A DNA stretch of 64,000 nt from Enoplolaimus lenunculus. Lineage: Eukaryota; Nematoda; Enoplea; Enoplida; Thoracostomopsidae. Positions 51,001 through 54,000 of this stretch are shown in pieces (position 1 is the stretch's first letter; each line of letters begins with the position of its first letter). Position numbers and translations under genes: made by a program. The DNA lies in contig JASANG010001546.1 in the NCBI GenBank assembly GCA_030248215.1, positions 248,001 through 312,000 of the forward strand, given 5' to 3'. Below the pieces are notes generated by a model that did no database searches, was not told the origin of the DNA, and saw nothing but the letters and a program-made list of their open reading frames with translations.

Positions 51001-54000
51001 GTCTTTTTAGATGCCGGTTTTTTGGACCGGACGGTATCCAGCTAAGTGTTTTTAGTTTAGGAACAAACGAAGCTTATACGGTTTAGTTGAAGGGTTTTTT
51101 TGCAGAAATTTTGCCAAGTATCATCCATCTTTGGGTTTTTGGGAACGGATAAAAGCTTTTCTGACCAGTTGTGACTGTTGAGTCGTGTTCGAAACGCAGA
51201 GCGGAGGGGGGTTCGAATTTGAATGACGTGTCGACTTATGCTCCCTAAGGGTATGATGTCATGGGTTTAGACGAAGTATTGCTGTTTATACATAAATGTG
51301 TTTTTATTATTTACGTTTTTCTCAATTCAATTTTTTATTTAAGCTGAATAAAGTCGGCAAAATAAAATGTTATTTGATTAACTTCCGCGTTCGCTTTGCA
51401 GTTTAATAAGAATTCTTAAATTAAGGAATTTTCAAATTAAGGAATTCTTAAATTAAGGAATTCTCAAATTAAGGAATTCTTAAATTAAGGAATTCTCAAA
51501 TTAAGGAATTCTCAAATTAAGGAATTCTTAAATTAAGGAATTCTTAAATTAAGGAATTCTTAAATTAAGGAATTCTTAAATTAAGGAATTCTTAAATTAA
51601 GGAATTCTTAAATTAAGGAGTTCTTAAATTAAGGGATTCTTAAATTAAGGAATTCTTAAATTAAGGAATTCTTAAATTAAGGAATTCTTAAATTAAGGAA
51701 TTCTTAAATTAAGGAATTCTTAAATTAAGGAATTCTTAAATTAAGGAATTCTCAAACTAAGGAATTCTCAGATTAAGGAATTCTCAAATTAAGGAATTCT
51801 CAAATTGAAAGTTTCAAATTGTACCTTTCGTACACTTCCTCTCACATTTAAGATGAATGCTTTTAGGTTTAAAGCTTAGGTTAAGGTTAAACTTTTAAGA
51901 CAAACGTTGTTGGTTTAGGATTAGTGAACTTTTTTCGAAACCAAAACTATGAATAAACCTGGGTGTATAGCGCAAATTGGAATATAGATTTGTAAGCATT
52001 TACTCATACCTGACTTGAACGGTTCGTATTAGTGTTACTATTTACATTACAAGTTGTTTGTAAGTAAAGGTGAGATATACAGTATTTTTCGTAGATATTA
52101 ATTCGTTTAGGGTGGCGTTATACTTGTGATGCGGATGCGTCCGTCACCGTCCGTCGCCGTCCGTGTGACGTACGGTGACGGACAATGCCGAACATCATTC
52201 AAAGTATAGCGTCACCCTAATAATAGTGTGAGTTTTTCTTAGTGGGGCAAAAAAATTAGCTGGGTGCATCGAATCTTTAATTAATCGAAATACTTAAAAA
52301 CAAGCGGAAACGTGCGCTCGAACTCACGACCTCCTGGTTCAAAATCTCACCTATTGACCACTGAACTATAGGCAGCCCGTCTATCCAGCACTTTATAACG
52401 TCTGTTTATGTTATATGATTTTCGTTTAAATTTAAAAACCATTTTTGGTTTTAAATAATTGTTTCCAAAAAATTTAATATTTTATCATTTCGGTAAATCA
52501 TTGAAACAAATTACATTCTAAAACTTTTCCGTAGATTTCGTTGTCTACAGCCGAAAATTTAAAAATTTAGAAATTTAGGGTCCTGATCAAGTACAAGTGG
52601 ATACCAAAACTTGTGAAAATACCTTAAAATAATAGTTATTTTTCTACAAATATTTCGTGTTTTTCTCAATTCGTTCCGAATCAATTAAGGTTTGCCACTA
52701 CAATAAAGGCTGATTCTAAATTTGAGCCCATGTTTGTACTGCCGTGTAATTTAGAACTTTTCTCACTGGTTCTAATGTATACTTTTTTGCAAATTTTAAA
52801 TTTTCGTTTTAAGAAAAAAAAACTATTTTTTCTTATTTTACAGTCGTGTATTACGCAATTTCAATGTTGTTTTTGACCTTTTATCACCGTGTTTGATCGC
52901 TTGAGATTCAAACTGCAGCAAGGTTATCTTTGAAAATTTTTTTACCCAAATTGTTTATATTTCAAATTTAAGATTCTAATCAAGAGACCAATTTATAATG
53001 TTTGTTTTCGGATTTCGAACATTTTTTAGAGATTTTTTTTCGTTATTTTGGCAGTTCACAGGTTATCCAAACTAATGAGTTGGTTTGTGCCTCAGTCGAC
53101 ATTAAATATAAAATCTAAAATCAACGGTTAAAATGCTAAAATGTCAATTTTAATTTTATTATGACTTCGGCTCATGTAAAGATCAGGGGCGGAACGTTTT
53201 TCTGTGGGACTGCAATAGAGTAAGCTTAAGCTTTAGACTCACTTTTTGCTTGGCTTAGGTTTAGGCTTAGGCTTAGGCTTTAAGGATATGCTCATTCTTA
53301 CGCTTACGCTTACGCTTAAGTTTGGGCTTAGGAATATGCTCATTCTTACACGCTGGCTTAGGCTTAGGCTTATAATGCGGTTGCGCCCCTGTTCTTTACA
53401 TTGGCCATGATTTCTCAGAAATGTTCGATTTTCTCAGTTTTTTCTAAAATTTAATATTAATTTTCTGTTGTTTTTTGGTGTTTTTTAATCATTGACTCTC
53501 TCCGAAATAGGCTCTACGGGAAAACACAAGCTGAGTCATGTTCGACTCCGTCGAAGTCAAACGTGCAAATAAGTGAGTCGAATTTGACTCTGGCGGAGTC
53601 AACTTTGACTCAGTTTGTGTAGTCCCGTGGAGCCTATTTCAGATGAAATCAATTTGACACACCAGTTTTGCAGTGCTCCGTTTTTAGGAGTTGATGTTGC
53701 TGCGATTAGAGTAGTTTAAACTTAAAATATGAAACTTTAAAGTTTGACTAAAGTTTTAGGGCATATTTATGAAATATAACCAGTAACTTAATAAATATCA
53801 ACGTTAACAATCTTTTGAATTTAAATAGCTCACAGTTTAATTAATTCAATCTCAGTGCTCAAATAAATTCCGGCTTCGTTGAACTATGAATACAGAACCA
53901 GATCGGTTTTTTCGTGAAAATTTTTCGCCAAAAGGGTAAAATATTATTTCAGTTGAACCAAGAGTGGATAGTGTTTACATAAACAAGAGTATGCAACTGG

